From NCBI RefSeq assembly GCF_013359945.1, contig NZ_JABWCS010000182.1:1-47099 (forward strand): a DNA stretch of 47,099 nt, in the 5' to 3' direction. Position 1 is the first letter of the stretch; every line of letters starts with the position of its first letter. A model generated the notes under the pieces. The model was not told where the DNA came from and did no database searches. It worked only from the letters and a program-made list of their open reading frames with translations. This document shows positions 33,201-46,100 of this stretch, one piece after another. This DNA is from Paenibacillus agri. GTDB lineage: Bacteria > Bacillota > Bacilli > Paenibacillales > Paenibacillaceae. The position numbers and the translations under genes were made by a program.

Positions 33201-33839
33201 ATGAGCTTTCAGTATACAGCGCTGGGTGATTCCTTGACGACCGGATTTGGGGCGTTGCCGGGCAATGGATTTGTGCCAGTATACCGCAGAACGGCGGAGT
33301 CCAGGCTGGGTTCCTTCGTGGCCTCGTCCAATCTGGGTGTTAATGGGATGACTACAGCTGAACTGGAACAACGTCTGCGTAGAAGCAATGTCTTCCGGCA
33401 ATCGGTGCGGGAAGCGGACATTATCACGATATCTATCGGCGGCAATGACCTAATCCGTGCAGCAAAGTCGGGGTCAGGCCCTAATGGGATTTCACCCAGG
33501 GTTCTGCAAAAATCATTGCAGGAATGTAGGCAGAACTTCGGCGGCATCATGAACTCGCTTGGACAATTGAAGGCGGGTACACGGGAGCCTTATATCATAA
33601 GAATCGTGGGATTGTATAATCCCTACCCCCAAGTAGAGGAAGCGACAGCATGGGTACGTCAATTTAACCAGTATGCTTCTGGTTACAGCAGCCGGGTAGT
33701 AGGTTTCGCTTCGATCTACGGTGAGTTCGCCGGTAACGAGCGAGGTTTGCTATCGATTGACCATCTTCATCCCAATGGACGGGGATATCGGGTGATTGCG
33801 AGCAAACTGGATGGACTCGGGTACGGAATGCTGTACTGA
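33201..33839 (+). CDS. GDSL/SGNH-family esterase
   Basis: A 212-residue SGNH hydrolase. Block I GDSL (8-11) carries the nucleophile Ser10, block III is GGND, and block V is DHLHPNGRG with the catalytic Asp and His. No signal peptide is visible, so it is probably cytosolic. Such enzymes are lipases, esterases or carbohydrate deacetylases; the substrate here is unknown. GGGGAGGGAG is a strong RBS about 6 nt before ATG 33201. Convergent with clpP. Confidence 0.9.
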   Translation: MSFQYTALGDSLTTGFGALPGNGFVPVYRRTAESRLGSFVASSNLGVNGMTTAELEQRLRRSNVFRQSVREADIITISIGGNDLIRAAKSGSGPNGISPRVLQKSLQECRQNFGGIMNSLGQLKAGTREPYIIRIVGLYNPYPQVEEATAWVRQFNQYASGYSSRVVGFASIYGEFAGNERGLLSIDHLHPNGRGYRVIASKLDGLGYGMLY

Positions 33840-33885
33840 TTAACAGGCGTAGGATATGAGCATAAAGTCCGATCGAATATGTAAA

Positions 33886-33924
33886 AAAAGCCCCTGGATC
33901 TGCAGCGCAGATTCAGGGGCTTTT
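33886..33924. terminator. Bidirectional terminator between GDSL gene and clpP
   Basis: A 17-bp stem (AAAAGCCCCTG-GATCTG pairing with CAGATT-CAGGGGCTTTT, one G-T) with loop CAGCG. On the minus strand it is followed by a run of T (complement of 33882-33888), on the plus strand by TTTT. Confidence 0.9.
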
Positions 33925-33939
33925 GCATGCTCAGGAGAT

Positions 33940-34536
33940 TTAAACTCCAGGAACCAGTGTCTTCTCAATCACTTTGTCAACAATACCGTACTCGGCAGCA
34001 TCAGCAGCGCTCATGAAGTAGTCACGGTCAGTATCCTTCTCAATACGCTCCAGCGGTTGGCCAGTACGTTCGGACAGGATACGATTCAGCTTGTCACGCA
34101 GCTTCAGGATACGACGGGCGCGGATTTCGATATCCGTTGCCTGTCCCTGAGCACCGCCCAGCGGCTGGTGAATCATGATCTCGCTGTTCGGAAGCGCAAA
34201 ACGCTTGCCTTTAGCACCGGCGTTCAACAGGAAAGCTCCCATGGAAGCAGCCATGCCCACACAAATGGTGGAAACGTCAGGCTTGATGTATTGCATTGTA
34301 TCAAATATAGCCATACCAGCAGTGATCGATCCGCCAGGACTGTTCACATAGAGGTGAATATCCTTCTCCGGGTCCTCAGCTGCCAGGAACAGCATTTGGG
34401 CGATGATGGAATTGGCCACCACGTCATTAACCTCCGTTCCGAGGAAAATGATGCGGTCCTTCAGCAAGCGGGAATAGATGTCATAAGCGCGTTCACCGCG
34501 GTTGCTCTGTTCTACTACCATTGGGATATAACTCAC
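33940..34536 (-). CDS. clpP: ATP-dependent Clp protease proteolytic subunit
   Basis: A 198-residue serine protease subunit that forms the tetradecameric ClpP chamber working with ClpC, ClpX or ClpE. Catalytic triad: Ser98 in GMAASMGAF, His123 in MIHQPLGG, Asp172 in RDYFMS. The N-terminal SYIPMVVEQ is normal for Bacillales ClpP. The start is GTG, 8 nt after AAGGAGG on the minus strand; an extended frame to 34740 would run through the promoter and is not used. A CtsR box covers the -35, so heat and protein stress should induce it. Confidence 0.97.
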   Translation of the reverse strand: MSYIPMVVEQSNRGERAYDIYSRLLKDRIIFLGTEVNDVVANSIIAQMLFLAAEDPEKDIHLYVNSPGGSITAGMAIFDTMQYIKPDVSTICVGMAASMGAFLLNAGAKGKRFALPNSEIMIHQPLGGAQGQATDIEIRARRILKLRDKLNRILSERTGQPLERIEKDTDRDYFMSAADAAEYGIVDKVIEKTLVPGV

Positions 34537-34602
34537 GTGGAAAACCTCCTTGGTATTGGCTCTTCGAATGTGTTCATTTTTTACTCTTACCGTAATAACC
34601 AC

Positions 34603-34631
34603 ATGATAAACAAATTCAAACAAAAAGTCAA
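34603..34631 (-). promoter_or_regulatory. Sigma-A promoter of clpP
   Basis: On the minus strand TTGACT and TATCAT are exactly 17 nt apart. The predicted start is about 34596, leaving a 60-nt leader before the GTG. Confidence 0.8.
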
Positions 34632-34642
34632 AGAAAGTCAAA
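34626..34642 (-). promoter_or_regulatory. CtsR operator
   Basis: The plus strand reads AGTCAAA-GAA-AGTCAAA, a full match to the CtsR direct-repeat consensus RGTCAAA-NAN-RGTCAAA. It overlaps the -35 box of clpP, the position from which CtsR blocks RNA polymerase. Confidence 0.88.
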
Positions 34643-34651
34643 CTTAGTTGC

Positions 34652-34679
34652 AAAAAAAAGAGCCACATCATGGCACTTT
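34652..34679 (-). terminator. Terminator of tRNA-Arg
   Basis: Reading the minus strand, AAAG-x-GCCA / TGGC-x-CTTT pair around a TGATG loop and run into eight T residues. It separates the tRNA from the clpP promoter. Confidence 0.7.
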
Positions 34680-34725
34680 GGTTAAGAACACTATAGAACT
34701 TACAAATAAAGCTGTTAAAAATTAG

Positions 34726-34800
34726 TGGCGCGCCCGCCAAGAATCGAACTTGGATCTCAGGCTTCGGAGGCCTACGTCATATCCATTGGACCACGGGCGC
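34726..34800 (-). tRNA. tRNA-Arg (CCG)
   Basis: Read on the minus strand from 34800: acceptor GCGCCCG pairs with CGGGCGC, anticodon loop CTCCGAA gives CCG, the T loop is GTTCGATTC, and CCA is encoded at 34728-34726. It reads the CGG arginine codon. It stands alone with its own promoter and terminator. Confidence 0.95.
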
Positions 34801-34810
34801 AACAGAAATT

Positions 34811-34839
34811 ATTATAATACAAGAAGGTTACAATTGCAA
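34811..34839 (-). promoter_or_regulatory. Sigma-A promoter of tRNA-Arg
   Basis: On the minus strand TTGCAA is followed after 17 nt by consensus TATAAT. The predicted start is about 34804, only about 4 nt before the mature tRNA 5' end. Confidence 0.8.
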
Positions 34840-35006
34840 TGTATTAATATCAAAGCATTAGAATCTTTATTTTCCACGGGTATCGTATGGAAATAGTACA
34901 AGCCAGTCCTCGCTGCAGAACAACCAATATAGATACGGTAAAGCCCTTACATCCCGTGATATATGTATAAGTTGAAAAGAGGTTGTGAATTCTACTCTCG
35001 GAAGAC
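34840..35006. other. Intergenic stretch between tRNA-Arg and cggR
   Basis: The gap between tRNA-Arg and cggR is 321 bp. Its outer parts hold the tRNA promoter and the cggR promoter and operator. In this middle portion I see no gene, strong hairpin or recognisable motif. Confidence 0.4.
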
Positions 35007-35035
35007 TTGCGCTCCCTACGAAATTTGGTTAGAAT
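35007..35035 (+). promoter_or_regulatory. Sigma-A promoter of the cggR-glycolysis operon
   Basis: TTGCGC and TAGAAT are 17 nt apart. The predicted start is about 35042, at the left edge of the CggR operator. Strong -10, weak -35. Confidence 0.7.
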
Positions 35036-35040
35036 AGGGG

Positions 35041-35076
35041 TGGGACTTAAAAAGTTAACCCGGGACGTTTTAAGAC
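35041..35076 (+). promoter_or_regulatory. CggR operator
   Basis: GGGAC-N6-AGTT-N4-CGGGAC-N6-AGAC reproduces the spacing of the B. subtilis CggR operator (CGGGAC-N6-TGTC-N4-CGGGAC-N6-TGTC). It lies just downstream of the promoter, the roadblock position known for CggR. Fructose 1,6-bisphosphate relieves binding in B. subtilis. Confidence 0.85.
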
Positions 35077-35121
35077 CATGAACAAGGGAATAGAGAAAGA
35101 CGAAGTTGCAGGAGTGAAAGC

Positions 35122-36174
35122 ATGCGTAATTTATTGGAAATCCAAAAGCAGCTTCTGCCTGATCTCATGGAAACCCTTAAGAGACGGTACACGATTCTTC
35201 ATCAGATCATGTTGTCCGATATTATCGGGCGCAGAACGCTGGCCGCTTCCCTTGATATGACGGAGCGGGTGCTGCGTGCCGAGACGGATCTTCTGAAATC
35301 GCAAGGGCTCATTGAGATCGAGAGCGTAGGCATGCGTATTAGCGATGCCGGTCGCAGACTGCTTGACCTGCTGGAGCCGATCGCCAAGAGCCTGTTCGGT
35401 CTGGATGATCTGGAAGAGAAAATCCGCACAACCTATGGTCTTAGTAAAGTTATCATAGTACCGGGTGATTGCGAGTCGTCACCGTTCACCAAACGAGAGC
35501 TTGGACGCGCTGGCGCCAAGGCGTTACTCGGTGTACTGCGTTCAGACGATACCATTGCCGTCACAGGCGGCTCAACGCTAGCCGAGATGGCCGATCAGTT
35601 GTCCCCCCCGCTATCCCATTCCTATAAGAACGCCTGGTTTGTACCGGCGCGCGGAGGGCTGGGAGAGAGTATGGAGATTCAAGCGAACACCATCGCATCC
35701 ACGATGGCCAAACGGGTAGGCGCAAACTACCGGTTGCTACATGTACCGGATTTGCTCAGCGAGGATGCTTATCAGTCCCTCGGACTGGACTCCAATATTG
35801 GAGAGATCGTCGGCATCATCCGCCGCTCACGTATCATCGTGCACGGTATCGGTGACGCCCTGGAGATGACCCGCCGCCGTAATCTGGATGAAGCCACAGT
35901 GGCAGAGATCCAGGGAGAAGGAGCGGTAGCCGAATCTTTTGGTTATTACTTCAATGAAGAGGGCAAGGTGGTTCACACCATGCTCACAATGGGACTGCGT
36001 CTGGAGGATATCATGCGGACGGAAGTCGTCGTCGGAATTGCCGGCGGCAAACGCAAGGCCAAAGCCATTCATGCGATGCTTCGTTTTGGGCAGGAGGATA
36101 TCCTGATCACCGATGAGGCGGCTGCGGTGGAGATTGGCAGAGAAATCGACAATGAAGTACAGCTTCCTTTATAG
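35122..36174 (+). CDS. cggR: Central glycolytic genes regulator
   Basis: A 350-residue SorC/DeoR-type repressor. The N-terminal HTH lies at about residues 25-75 (RRYTILHQIMLSDIIGRRTLAASLDMTERVLRAETDLLKSQGLIEI), and the sugar-phosphate-binding domain (about 90-345) contains VAVTGGSTLAEMADQL-like loops (residues 145-160) and GIAGGKRKAKAIHAML. It represses its own operon in the absence of fructose 1,6-bisphosphate. AGGAGTGA precedes ATG 35122. First gene of the operon, with a matching operator upstream. Confidence 0.95.
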   Translation: MRNLLEIQKQLLPDLMETLKRRYTILHQIMLSDIIGRRTLAASLDMTERVLRAETDLLKSQGLIEIESVGMRISDAGRRLLDLLEPIAKSLFGLDDLEEKIRTTYGLSKVIIVPGDCESSPFTKRELGRAGAKALLGVLRSDDTIAVTGGSTLAEMADQLSPPLSHSYKNAWFVPARGGLGESMEIQANTIASTMAKRVGANYRLLHVPDLLSEDAYQSLGLDSNIGEIVGIIRRSRIIVHGIGDALEMTRRRNLDEATVAEIQGEGAVAESFGYYFNEEGKVVHTMLTMGLRLEDIMRTEVVVGIAGGKRKAKAIHAMLRFGQEDILITDEAAAVEIGREIDNEVQLPL

Positions 36175-36258
36175 TTTTACAGAAAATGGGGAGCAACGTT
36201 AATTATTTTGCATTATACTTAATATTGTTGTCATGACAAGCTTTACGGCCTGTCTTGA

Positions 36259-37302
<1,044 letters not shown>

Positions 37303-37329
37303 TATCACTTTTATATAAGCATTATCTAT

Positions 37330-37365
37330 AGAGCGGAAACAGAAGTTCCTTGTTTCCGCTCTTTC
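37330..37365 (+). terminator. Intercistronic hairpin between gapA and pgk
   Basis: A perfect 12-bp stem AGAGCGGAAACA / TGTTTCCGCTCT with a 9-nt loop is followed only by TTTCT. The short T run suggests a partial terminator or an mRNA-stabilising 3' end for gapA rather than a full stop. Confidence 0.7.
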
Positions 37366-37422
37366 TAAATGCATTCCTTGTAATTCCTGTTCGGATAAAC
37401 TATGGGTGTGGAGGAAACTGTC

Positions 37423-38604
37423 ATGAACAAAAAAAGTGTACGTGATGTAGAAGTAAAGGGTAAACGCGTATTCGTACGCGTCGATTTCAATGTTCCTGTA
37501 GAAGATGGTAAAATTACAGATGATACTCGTATCCGTGAAACGCTTCCTACGATTAAATACTTGATCGAGAACGGTGCTAAGGTTATTCTGGCCAGCCACA
37601 TGGGCCGCCCTAAAGGTGAATTCGTAGATTCCTTGCGTTTGACAGCTGCTGCTGAGCGTCTGTCCGAGCTGCTTGGCAAACCAGTGGCAAAAGCAGATGA
37701 AGCAGTTGGCGAAGCCGTTAAAGCTAAAATCGCTGAACTGGGCGAAGGCGACGTTCTCGTACTTGAGAATGTACGTTTCTACCCAGGTGAAGAGAAGAAC
37801 GATCCTGAATTGGCTAAGCAGTTTGCAGAACTGGCTGACCTGTTCGTGAATGACGCATTTGGCGCGGCTCACCGTGCACATGCATCTACAGAAGGTATCG
37901 CTCACTTCCTTCCGGCGGTATCTGGTCTGCTCATGGAGAAAGAATTGTCCGTACTTGGTAAAGCACTGTCCAATCCGGAACGTCCTTTCACTGCCATCAT
38001 CGGCGGTTCCAAAGTAAAAGACAAAATCGACGTGATCGACAACCTGCTGACACTGGCTGACAATGTCCTGATCGGTGGCGGCTTGTCCTACACCTTCACC
38101 AAAGCATTGGGATTCGAGATCGGTATTTCCTTGGTGGACAACGAGAAATTGGATGTTGCCCTTGGATTCATCGAGAAAGCAAAAGCGCTTGGCAAGAACT
38201 TCTTGCTTCCAGTTGACGTCGTAGTAGCCGACAAATTCGGTGCCGATGCTAACACGAAGATTGTTCCTTTCAATGAAATTCCAGAAGGCTGGGAAGGTCT
38301 TGATATCGGACCAAAAACCCGTGAAATCTATGCAGATGTAATCAAAAACTCCAAGCTGGTTGTATGGAACGGTCCTATGGGCGTATTCGAAATCGACAAG
38401 TTTGCTGAAGGTACACTCGCAGTAGCTAATGCTTGTGCAACTACAGAAGGTTACACTGTAATCGGTGGTGGTGATTCCGCAGCGGCAGCAGAGAAGTTCC
38501 ATCTGGCTGACAAAATGGATCATATCTCCACTGGCGGCGGCGCATCCCTGGAATTCATGGAAGGCAAGGCTCTTCCTGGCGTAGAAGCACTTAACGATAA
38601 GTAA
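37423..38604 (+). CDS. pgk: Phosphoglycerate kinase
   Basis: A 393-residue enzyme making ATP and 3-phosphoglycerate from 1,3-bisphosphoglycerate. RVDFNVP near residue 22, the substrate-binding [33 protein letters not shown], and the C-terminal nucleotide loop [12 protein letters not shown] with [18 protein letters not shown] sets ATG 37423; the in-frame ATG 37402 lacks support. Codon bias as in gapA. Confidence 0.97.
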   Translation: MNKKSVRDVEVKGKRVFVRVDFNVPVEDGKITDDTRIRETLPTIKYLIENGAKVILASHMGRPKGEFVDSLRLTAAAERLSELLGKPVAKADEAVGEAVKAKIAELGEGDVLVLENVRFYPGEEKNDPELAKQFAELADLFVNDAFGAAHRAHASTEGIAHFLPAVSGLLMEKELSVLGKALSNPERPFTAIIGGSKVKDKIDVIDNLLTLADNVLIGGGLSYTFTKALGFEIGISLVDNEKLDVALGFIEKAKALGKNFLLPVDVVVADKFGADANTKIVPFNEIPEGWEGLDIGPKTREIYADVIKNSKLVVWNGPMGVFEIDKFAEGTLAVANACATTEGYTVIGGGDSAAAAEKFHLADKMDHISTGGGASLEFMEGKALPGVEALNDK

Positions 38605-39381
<777 letters not shown>

Positions 39382-39383
39382 TA

Positions 39384-40928
39384 ATGTCAGCACCAAGACC
39401 TGTAGCTCTTATTATCATGGACGGTTTCGGTCTGCGCGGTACGGATGAAGGCAACGCTGTTGCTCAAGCCAACAAGCCCAACTATGACCGTTATCTTAAG
39501 CAATATCCGAACACCACACTAACCGCTTGCGGTGAAGCTGTGGGTCTGCCGGAAGGACAAATGGGGAACTCTGAAGTGGGTCACCTTAACATTGGTGCCG
39601 GCCGGATCGTATACCAGGATCTTACCCGTATTGACAAATCGATTCGTGACGGAGAATTCTTCGATAACGAGACGCTTGTTGCGGCTGTAAGAAATGCTAA
39701 AACAACCGGTAAAAAGCTTCATCTGTACGCGCTTGTATCCGACGGAGGGGTACATAGCCATATTCAACACTTGTTCGCGATGCTTGATCTTGCGAAGAAG
39801 GAAGATATGCACGATGTGTACATCCATGCCTTCATGGATGGCCGCGACGTAGCGCCTGATAGTGGTCAGAAGTTCATTAAGGACCTGCTGGCTAAAATCG
39901 AAGAAGTTGGTGTAGGCCATATCGCTACCGTATCTGGACGTTACTTCGCGATGGACCGCGACAAACGTTGGGAACGGGTAGAGAAAGCTTACCGTGCAAT
40001 GGTTTATGGCGAAGGCCCGAAATACACAGATGCACTTCAAGCAATCACTTCATCTTATCAGAATTCTGTATATGATGAATTTGTTGAGCCGAGTGTAATT
40101 GTGGACAGCGAAGGCAAGCCTCTGACAACGGTAGAAAGCGGCGATTCCGTCGTATTCCTTAACTTCCGTCCAGACCGTGCCATTCAACTGTCGCAAGTCT
40201 TCACCAATGCGGATTTCCGCGGTTTCGACCGGGGTCCGTTGTTCCCGCAAGGACTGCATTTCGTATGCCTAACGACATTCAGCGAAACGGTGCAAGGATA
40301 CGTAGCCTACGCGCCGAAGAACCTGGACAACACGCTAGGTGAAGTGCTAGTGCAGAATAACAAGAAGCAATTGCGCATTGCAGAGACTGAAAAGTATCCG
40401 CACGTGACTTTCTTCTTCAGCGGCGGCCGTGATGAAGAGCTTCCTGGGGAGACCCGTATTCTGATTAATTCGCCGAAGGTAGCAACCTATGACTTGAAAC
40501 CGGAGATGAGCGCATACGAAGTGGCTGCAGCCTGCGTAGCGGAAATCGAAGCCGATAGACAAGATGCTATTATCCTGAACTTCGCCAATCCCGACATGGT
40601 TGGACACTCTGGCATGCTGGAGCCGACCATCAAGGCTGTCGAAGTAACAGATGAGTGCGTAGGTAAGGTAGTAGACGCGGTTGTTGCCAAGGGCGGCGTA
40701 GCGATTATTATTGCCGACCACGGTAATGCGGATATGGTGTTTGACGAGGACGGTCGTCCGTTCACGGCGCACACTACTAATCCTGTACCGTTCATCCTCA
40801 CCGATGAAAATGTTGTACTGCGCGATTCCGGCATTCTGGCGGATGTAGCACCAACTATTCTGGATCTGATGGGCCTTCCGCAACCTGCGGAAATGACCGG
40901 ACAATCCATGATTGCCAGCCGCAAGTAA
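39384..40928 (+). CDS. gpmI: 2,3-bisphosphoglycerate-independent phosphoglycerate mutase
   Basis: A 514-residue Mn-dependent mutase of the alkaline phosphatase superfamily, converting 3- to 2-phosphoglycerate. IIMDGFGLR at the start, the phosphorylated Ser in [56 protein letters not shown], and the metal site [14 protein letters not shown]. It starts 2 nt after tpiA, so it is translationally coupled. Mn dependence makes this step pH-sensitive in spore formers. Confidence 0.97.
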   Translation: MSAPRPVALIIMDGFGLRGTDEGNAVAQANKPNYDRYLKQYPNTTLTACGEAVGLPEGQMGNSEVGHLNIGAGRIVYQDLTRIDKSIRDGEFFDNETLVAAVRNAKTTGKKLHLYALVSDGGVHSHIQHLFAMLDLAKKEDMHDVYIHAFMDGRDVAPDSGQKFIKDLLAKIEEVGVGHIATVSGRYFAMDRDKRWERVEKAYRAMVYGEGPKYTDALQAITSSYQNSVYDEFVEPSVIVDSEGKPLTTVESGDSVVFLNFRPDRAIQLSQVFTNADFRGFDRGPLFPQGLHFVCLTTFSETVQGYVAYAPKNLDNTLGEVLVQNNKKQLRIAETEKYPHVTFFFSGGRDEELPGETRILINSPKVATYDLKPEMSAYEVAAACVAEIEADRQDAIILNFANPDMVGHSGMLEPTIKAVEVTDECVGKVVDAVVAKGGVAIIIADHGNADMVFDEDGRPFTAHTTNPVPFILTDENVVLRDSGILADVAPTILDLMGLPQPAEMTGQSMIASRK

Positions 40929-40968
40929 GCTTCACCCGGCGCTGGAACGTTTAATAAAGCAAGATTAA

Positions 40969-42288
<1,320 letters not shown>

Positions 42289-42314
42289 TTTACTTCTCTC
42301 GAAGAAGTGAACAG

Positions 42315-42345
42315 AAGACCTGCCGTTTTCGGCAGGTCTTTTTTT
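42315..42345 (+). terminator. Terminator of the glycolytic operon
   Basis: An 11-bp perfect stem AAGACCTGCCG / CGGCAGGTCTT with a 4-nt TTTT loop is followed by T7. Confidence 0.95.
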
Positions 42346-42393
42346 GATTGTAGACAAATCGCTGGATTTCAAAGGAACTTATGGTCTTACTGG

Positions 42394-42422
42394 TTGTATT
42401 ACCCCAGTTGTTATGATAAAAT
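42394..42422 (+). promoter_or_regulatory. Sigma-A promoter of secG
   Basis: TTGTAT and TAAAAT are 17 nt apart, and TGA before the -10 gives an extended -10 as well. Located 74 nt before secG. Confidence 0.65.
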
Positions 42423-42495
42423 GAGAATGCTGTTTAAGATTCGTGAACCCTAAATGCCTATAGATATGATGCTTAGACGTAGGAGGTGGAAGTGA

Positions 42496-42729
42496 ATGGA
42501 TATCTTTTTGAAAGTATTGCTCCTTGTTTTTTCGATCGGTCTGATTACGGTCGTTCTTCTGCAAAAGGGGAAAAGCGCAGGTCTTTCCGGTGCCATCTCC
42601 GGCGGTGCTGAGCATCTTTTTGGTAAAACAAAGGCACGTGGTATGGAACTCGTACTGCAACGTGTAACAGTTGGTTTGGCAGCTGGATTCTTTATCATGG
42701 CGATCCTTGTTGCAGTTTTTGTTGACTAG
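42496..42729 (+). CDS. secG: Preprotein translocase subunit SecG
   Basis: A 77-residue membrane protein with two transmembrane helices (about 3-22 and 55-76) joined by the conserved cytoplasmic loop [29 protein letters not shown]. It is a small partner of the SecYE channel that aids SecA-driven export. TAGGAGGTGG precedes the ATG. The secG-rnr-smpB-ssrA order matches B. subtilis except that the esterase gene between secG and rnr is absent. Confidence 0.95.
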   Translation: MDIFLKVLLLVFSIGLITVVLLQKGKSAGLSGAISGGAEHLFGKTKARGMELVLQRVTVGLAAGFFIMAILVAVFVD

Positions 42730-42749
42730 ATTCTTTATAATGTACATGC

Positions 42750-42796
42750 AAAGCCTTGGCTCTCTTCTGGATGGAACAGAGCGAAGGCTTTTTTTG
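42750..42796 (+). terminator. Terminator after secG
   Basis: AAAGCCTT / AAGGCTTT outer stem and GCTCT / AGAGC inner stem, separated by one unpaired base on each side, followed by T7. Confidence 0.88.
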
Positions 42797-42991
42797 TTAT
42801 ATATCTTAATTTTTTGTCCCGACTTAACGTCCAGATTACAGTTCTAGGGATGCCGACGATTGATTTCGTGTATACTAGGGTATGAAGTAGGTAAAGGTAA
42901 ATTTTACTTGCGGCATATTTATCCTATAGGGACAAGCCATACATATATGCCAGCGGCTACGGAGCCGCGGAGGGCCGAGGTGAAGGAACAA

Positions 42992-45874
42992 ATGATAACA
43001 CAGGAAGTACTACTTGATTTTATGCGCGAAACAGCATACAAACCTATGACTTACGACGAACTGGTGAGCCATTTCGCTCTGGAAGATAGCAACGAGTTCA
43101 AAGCGTTCGAGGATCTGCTGATTGCCTTGGAACAGGACGGGCGTATGGTGTTGACCCGCCATGGCCGCTACGGCGTGCCGGAACGGATGGACCTGCTGCG
43201 CGGAAGACTGCAAGCACATGCTAAGGGCTTTGCTTTTCTTATCCCCGATGATCGGGAACATCCTGACGTATACATCCATGCGAACGACCTGAAGGGTGCC
43301 ATGAATGGCGATATCGTTCTGGTGCGCGTGAGCTCCAAGAGCCCATCCGGTGGACGGATGGAAGGTGAGGTTGTACGGATTGTTAGAAGAGGTGTGCTGC
43401 AGACTGTAGGCGTTTTTCAAAGCCTGGAGACTTATGGTTTTGTGCTGCCTGATGATAAACGGATTAACCGGGATATTTTTATTCCCAGGGAGTCCTTTAA
43501 TGGTGCGGTGGACGGCGAAAAGGTCGTTGTACGCATCGTGAATTATCCGGAAGGCCGGTCAGCGGCTGAAGGGGAGATTATCGAGATTCTTGGGCACAAG
43601 GATGATCCGGGGATCGATATTTTGTCTGTTATCCGCAAGCACCAGCTGCCGGAGGCTTTCCCTGAGGAAGTTATGGCGGAGGCGAACGCTGCTCCAGATG
43701 CCATTACCGAAGAGGAGATCGTTCAGCAGGGACGACGCGATCTGCGCGGTCTGAACATTGTTACCATTGACGGTGAAGATGCGAAGGATCTCGATGACGC
43801 AGTCAACGTAGAACGGCTCCCGAACGGAAACTATAAGCTCGGCGTTCACATTGCGGATGTCGGCTATTATGTGCGGGAGAGCTCAGAGCTCGATAAAGAA
43901 GCTTATGATCGCGGGTGTAGCGTGTATTTGGTGGATCGGGTTATCCCAATGCTGCCGCACCGGTTGTCGAACGGGATTTGCAGCTTGAATCCGCAGGTGG
44001 ACCGTCTGACGATGTCCTGTGAGATGGAGTTCAACGAGCATATGAAGGTTGTGAAGCATGATGTCTTCACGAGCGTTATTCGTACCAAAGAGCGGATGAC
44101 TTATAAAAATGTCCGCAGAATTCTGGAGGATGAAGATCCTGAGCTGCTGGAACGTTACAGTCCGCTGATTGAAGACTTCCGTCTGATGAAAGAGCTGGCC
44201 ATGAAGCTTCGCGATGCGCGGATGCGGCGCGGGGCGGTTGACTTTGACTTTGAAGAGAGCAAGATTATTGTTGATGAGAACGGCAAGGCTGTAGATATTG
44301 TAAAACGGGAACGTTCTGTTGCTGAGCAGATTATCGAAGAATTCATGCTGGCAGCCAATGAGACAGTGGCTGAGCATTTCCACTGGTTGAAGGTTCCTTT
44401 CCTATATCGGATTCACGAAGACCCGGATCCGGAGAAGCTACAGAACTTTATGGCTTTTGCGGCCAACTTCGGCCATCATGTCAAGGGCCGGGGCAACTCT
44501 GTTCACCCGCGTGCTTTGCAGAACCTTTTGGAGGAGATTCAGGGTACGAAGGAACAGACGGTTATCAGCACGATGATGCTTCGCTCTATGAAGCAGGCTA
44601 AATATGATGCGGAAAGCACAGGCCACTTCGGCCTTGCTGCGGAATACTATTCCCACTTCACATCGCCAATCCGTCGTTATCCCGATCTGGTCATCCACCG
44701 GGTAATGCGCGAGGTGATTGAAGGCGGCGGTGTGCTGACTCCGAAGAGACAGGAATACCTAGCTACCCGGATGCCAGATATTGCACAGCAATCTTCTGAG
44801 CGCGAACGCGTAGCAGTCGAAGCTGAGCGGGATACCGAGCAGCTTAAGAAAGCGGAGTACATGCTGGATAAGGTGGGCGAGGAATTCGACGCCATGATCA
44901 GCAGTGTGACCAGCTTCGGGATGTTCATTGAGCTGGAAAACACCGTCGAAGGACTAATTCGTCTCAGCGCGCTGACCGATGATTATTACCACTTCGACGA
45001 AGCTCATATGGCGCTTATCGGTGAGCGCACCTCGAAAGTGTTCCGCATCGGCGACGAGGTGAAGATTCGGGTCGCCCGTGTGAACATGGACGACCACACG
45101 ATCGACTTCGAGCTCGTCGATATGAAGCCGCGCGCGGCAGGCGAGCGCCGCAGCGGTGGTTTTGGCGGCGGCCGCGGAGGCAAGGGCGGTCGCCCAGGCG
45201 GGTTCAACAAGCCGGGCAGCGGTAAGGCCGGCGGTGGTAAGGGCCGCGGCGGTAAAGGCAAGCCCGGCTCAGGTGCCGATGCTGGCAAAGCAGGCAGAGG
45301 CAAGGGCGCGGGTGTTACGGCCGATGCTGGCAAGGCCGGCAAAGGCAAGACAGGCGCGGCGGGTGCACGCGCCTGGGAAATGCCGCGCGGTGCCGAAGGC
45401 AGCGCGGCTGGCGGTGGCCGCGGCAAGCGTAAGCGCGGCGGCCGTGGGGCCGGCGAGGATGCGAGCCGGGCAGCAGCGGTGCTTGCACCCGGCGTAAGCA
45501 CGGGTGCAGAGCGCAGCGACGGCGCCGAGCGTACCGCTGGCGGCGCGAAGGAGCAGGGCCGAAGTGGAGGCATCAACTTCGGCTTCGGGTCTGGCAAAGG
45601 CGGCTACAGCGCGCCAGGCAGCGGGCATGACCGTAACGGCCGCAGCGACTTCCGCGGTGTAGACGGCAGCACGAAGTTCCGCAGCCGGGAAGATCGCGGC
45701 GGCACCAGCTCTGCTGGTGCAGGCGCCGAAGGCAAAGGACGCCGCAAGAAAAAAGCCAAGGGCGGCGTGTTCATCGGACAAGCCGTGACCCCGGGTAACG
45801 TGGAGACCGCGGAGCAGGTATCCTCTAAGCGTAAAGACGGCGAGGGCAAGAGCCGTAAGAAGAAAAAGAAATAA
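42992..45874 (+). CDS. rnr: Ribonuclease R with a long basic/glycine-rich tail
   Basis: A 960-residue processive 3'-5' exoribonuclease that degrades structured RNA and, with tmRNA-SmpB, faulty mRNA. Order: an N-terminal winged-helix region (about 1-70), two cold-shock domains (about 70-225), the RNB catalytic domain with [15 protein letters not shown] (metal-binding aspartates) and [17 protein letters not shown], then an S1 domain (about 625-710, [25 protein letters not shown]). From about residue 711 to 960 the chain is low-complexity Gly/Lys/Arg/Ala, ending in a run of lysines; B. subtilis RNase R is about 780 residues in total. The tail DNA is far more GC-rich than its surroundings. GAGGTGAAGGA sets ATG 42992; longer in-frame starts (42860) lack an RBS. 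Confidence 0.95.
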   Translation: MITQEVLLDFMRETAYKPMTYDELVSHFALEDSNEFKAFEDLLIALEQDGRMVLTRHGRYGVPERMDLLRGRLQAHAKGFAFLIPDDREHPDVYIHANDLKGAMNGDIVLVRVSSKSPSGGRMEGEVVRIVRRGVLQTVGVFQSLETYGFVLPDDKRINRDIFIPRESFNGAVDGEKVVVRIVNYPEGRSAAEGEIIEILGHKDDPGIDILSVIRKHQLPEAFPEEVMAEANAAPDAITEEEIVQQGRRDLRGLNIVTIDGEDAKDLDDAVNVERLPNGNYKLGVHIADVGYYVRESSELDKEAYDRGCSVYLVDRVIPMLPHRLSNGICSLNPQVDRLTMSCEMEFNEHMKVVKHDVFTSVIRTKERMTYKNVRRILEDEDPELLERYSPLIEDFRLMKELAMKLRDARMRRGAVDFDFEESKIIVDENGKAVDIVKRERSVAEQIIEEFMLAANETVAEHFHWLKVPFLYRIHEDPDPEKLQNFMAFAANFGHHVKGRGNSVHPRALQNLLEEIQGTKEQTVISTMMLRSMKQAKYDAESTGHFGLAAEYYSHFTSPIRRYPDLVIHRVMREVIEGGGVLTPKRQEYLATRMPDIAQQSSERERVAVEAERDTEQLKKAEYMLDKVGEEFDAMISSVTSFGMFIELENTVEGLIRLSALTDDYYHFDEAHMALIGERTSKVFRIGDEVKIRVARVNMDDHTIDFELVDMKPRAAGERRSGGFGGGRGGKGGRPGGFNKPGSGKAGGGKGRGGKGKPGSGADAGKAGRGKGAGVTADAGKAGKGKTGAAGARAWEMPRGAEGSAAGGGRGKRKRGGRGAGEDASRAAAVLAPGVSTGAERSDGAERTAGGAKEQGRSGGINFGFGSGKGGYSAPGSGHDRNGRSDFRGVDGSTKFRSREDRGGTSSAGAGAEGKGRRKKKAKGGVFIGQAVTPGNVETAEQVSSKRKDGEGKSRKKKKK

Positions 45875-45911
45875 CACGCAGCGCAACAGCTGCTGAAAGA
45901 ATAATTATTAA

Positions 45912-45950
45912 AACGCTGTTCTCTGTTAGCAGGGAACAGCGTTCTTTTTT
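45912..45950 (+). terminator. Terminator after rnr
   Basis: A 10-bp perfect stem AACGCTGTTC / GAACAGCGTT, extendable inside by TCTG/CAGG, followed by C-TTTTTT. Confidence 0.92.
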
Positions 45951-46100
45951 ACAGTAGAAGAAAAGCATTTGCTTAGCCCGGAAGAGCCCTAGGTGCAGAG
46001 ATAAACCTCAATACCATACTCCTAAGGGGCGAAGACACACAAAATTCGAAGATACGAGGAGAAGGTTAAGTATAAATTGGAGACTCCCCTGCCAACTTCC
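45951..46100. other. rnr-smpB intergenic remainder
   Basis: The rnr-smpB gap is 309 bp. Apart from the terminator at its left and the smpB promoter at its right, I see no gene or clear motif here. Confidence 0.4.

Noticed and set aside
33856..34647. A 263-codon plus-strand frame opposite clpP
   Set aside because: Begins in the terminator and covers the clpP gene and promoter antisense; no motifs or RBS.
45004..45886. Antisense frames over the rnr tail
   Set aside because: Products of the GC-rich repeat tail; proline/arginine- or alanine-rich with no domain.
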